From: a virus
Reading direction: 5' to 3' (one strand)
Length of the DNA: 29,354 bases
Virus record (IMG/VR): IMGVR_UViG_3300031825_000060
Location: 1-29,354 of that record
In this document: positions 28,413-29,354 of the stretch, piece by piece
Numbering within the stretch: the stretch's first letter is position 1
Layout: each line of letters begins with the position of its first letter
Made by a program: the position numbers and the translations under genes
The notes under the pieces: generated by a model
The model's database searches: none
Told to the model about the DNA's origin: nothing
Seen by the model: only the letters and a program-made list of their open reading frames with translations

Positions 28413-28446
28413 CAGTCCGGCGCTCTACCGACTGAGCTATCGAGGA
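28371..28446 (-). tRNA. tRNA-Asn (anticodon GTT)
   Basis: On the minus strand the 76 bases begin TCCTCGA and end TCGAGGA-G-CCA, giving a perfect 7-bp acceptor stem with encoded CCA. The D-arm GCTCAGTCGGTAGAGC, anticodon loop CTGTTAA (GTT, Asn) and T-arm with GGTTCGAGCC are all canonical and very close to bacterial tRNA-Asn. The gene looks intact after integration: its 5' half is on the host side, the 3' half overlaps the serine recombinase gene in antisense. Confidence 0.96.
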
Positions 28447-28456
28447 ACAGCCTTGA

Positions 28457-28485
28457 ATTATAGCGTCATTTCTGGACCGTTTCAG
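28457..28485 (-). promoter_or_regulatory. Promoter of tRNA-Asn
   Basis: On the minus strand, CTGAAA (28485-28480, four of six matches to -35) is followed after 17 bases by a perfect TATAAT (28462-28457). Transcription would start near 28450, a few bases before the tRNA. The promoter overlaps the stop of the host receptor gene and lies on the host side of the junction, so the tRNA stays expressed in the lysogen. Confidence 0.7.
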
Positions 28486-29354
28486 AGCGCGGCGGTGACC
28501 GACAGCCGCAGCGTGCGGGGGGCGCCGGGGTAGAGGTAGACATGGCCGAACTGGAAGGGCGATTCTTTCCAGAAGCGCTTGTCCGCGATGTTGTCGATGC
28601 CGAGCGTCCACGTGGTCGCGGTGCCGCCCAGCCTGGTTTCGTAGCGAAGCGCGGCGTCGAAGCGCGTCCATGCCGGCAGCTTGACCGATTCGTCGAGCAG
28701 GACGGCTCGGCGCCCTTCGTACGAGACCTGGCCTTGCAGCTCCAGACCCGGCACCGACGCGAATCTCCAGGCGGTCTGTGCGCGCGCGACGACGTTCGGA
28801 ACATTGGGCGGACGTTTGCCATTGCTTGCCGGCTCCAGCGCGCTGCCCTGGCGCTTGGCATCGAGCAAGGTCAAGCCGCCGCCCAGCCGCCACGGGCCTT
28901 GTGCCCATTGCGCGCTGGCTTCCAGGCCGCGATGCACGGCCTCGCCGTCGAACTGCCCGGTGCAGGAGGAAAACGTGCGATTGCAAAAGTCGATGTTGGT
29001 CATCGGGCGGTTGATGTGGAACCAGGCCAGCTGCCACGCAAAGGCTTGCTGTCCGCCCTTGATGCCGATCTCCCACTGCCGGGATTTCAGCGCCGGCAGC
29101 GCCACGCCGGGGTTCGCGTAGATGAAGCTGTTGTTGGGCACCACCTGCGACTCCACGCCCTGGCCCCAGCTCGCGTATCCGGCCAGGCCCGATCCAAGCT
29201 GGTAACTGGCGGCCACCCAGGGCGTGGTGAGGCTTTGGTCGTAGGCGGTGGCCCCGGAGCCATCCGTCATGATGCTTTCGCGCTTCAGGCGCGTATGGCG
29301 CAGGCCCAGCCAGGTGGTGAGCCGCTCGTTCCAGCGAATGGCATCGTGCAGCGA
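28482..29354 (-). CDS. TonB-dependent (siderophore) receptor, C-terminal part
   Basis: The frame is open to the window edge, so 290 C-terminal residues are seen and the start is outside. The sequence is an alternating beta-barrel: SLHDAIRWNERLTTWLGLRHTRLKRES, then WVAASYQLGSGLAGYASWGQGVESQVVPNN, LKSRQWEIGIKGG, TAWRFASVPGLELQGQVSYEGRRAVL, WTLGIDNIADKRFW (in pieces), ending in LRLSVTAAL. 'YASWGQGVES..VP', 'K.R.WE.G.K' and 'N.ADKRFW' are typical of TonB-dependent siderophore receptors. It imports ferric siderophores through the outer membrane. It is a host gene beyond the prophage end, convergent with the phage genes; the ligand is not predictable here. Confidence 0.88.
   Translation of the reverse strand, partial: SLHDAIRWNERLTTWLGLRHTRLKRESIMTDGSGATAYDQSLTTPWVAASYQLGSGLAGYASWGQGVESQVVPNNSFIYANPGVALPALKSRQWEIGIKGGQQAFAWQLAWFHINRPMTNIDFCNRTFSSCTGQFDGEAVHRGLEASAQWAQGPWRLGGGLTLLDAKRQGSALEPASNGKRPPNVPNVVARAQTAWRFASVPGLELQGQVSYEGRRAVLLDESVKLPAWTRFDAALRYETRLGGTATTWTLGIDNIADKRFWKESPFQFGHVYLYPGAPRTLRLSVTAAL

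Overview
The window is the right-hand part of a tailed-phage genome integrated as a prophage in a very GC-rich proteobacterium, most likely a betaproteobacterium of the Burkholderiales. That host guess rests on the style of the genes and on the host-type TonB-dependent receptor beyond the prophage end; it is an inference. The left prophage end, with the head and packaging genes, lies outside the window. A tape measure protein implies a long-tailed (siphovirus-like) particle.

Layout. (1) 1-7356: tail tip and host recognition: the end of the tape measure gene, a distal tail protein, and a run of tail-fibre/receptor-binding genes, most overlapping at start/stop codons. (2) 7369-9432: a papain-like peptidase, two small membrane proteins (holin candidates), an M15 endolysin, and a spanin pair in which Rz1 lies wholly inside Rz in another frame. 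(3) 9469-10942, minus strand: a three-gene cassette of a very small ATP-dependent DNA ligase, a secreted protein and an Arc-like ribbon-helix-helix (RHH) protein. (4) 10943-11047: a divergent control region with a promoter and a GTGTAT-type palindrome. (5) 11048-20972: a long rightward early operon of about 25-30 small genes: a second tiny RHH protein, a CII-family regulator, a short tyrosine recombinase, HTH proteins, a J-domain protein, Cys-rich proteins, membrane peptides, a predicted outer-membrane protein, and the 16-codon remnant of what looks like an ASCH-domain gene. (6) 21034-24422: a primase-helicase and a Mom/GNAT-like protein. (7) 24423-25080: a gene-free stretch with seven copies of TCCACGGGTY, partly at 21-bp spacing, plus two hairpins; it resembles an iteron origin or a multi-site operator. 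(8) 25081-28412: a full-length tyrosine integrase, a probable DNA-binding protein, and a large serine recombinase. (9) 28371-28446: a tRNA-Asn gene (minus strand) that overlaps the end of the serine recombinase gene and marks the phage/host junction; its own promoter lies on the host side. (10) 28482-29354: host TonB-dependent receptor, C-terminal part.

How it fits together. The RHH/RHH/CII region looks like the lysogeny switch; no CI/S24-type repressor is visible. The rightward operon ends with replication genes followed by the repeat array, and the recombination genes sit next to the attachment site. The most notable points are the iteron-like array, a serine recombinase whose last residues are read from the antisense strand of a tRNA, three site-specific recombinases in one prophage, and a primase whose N-terminal zinc-finger region has lost its cysteines.
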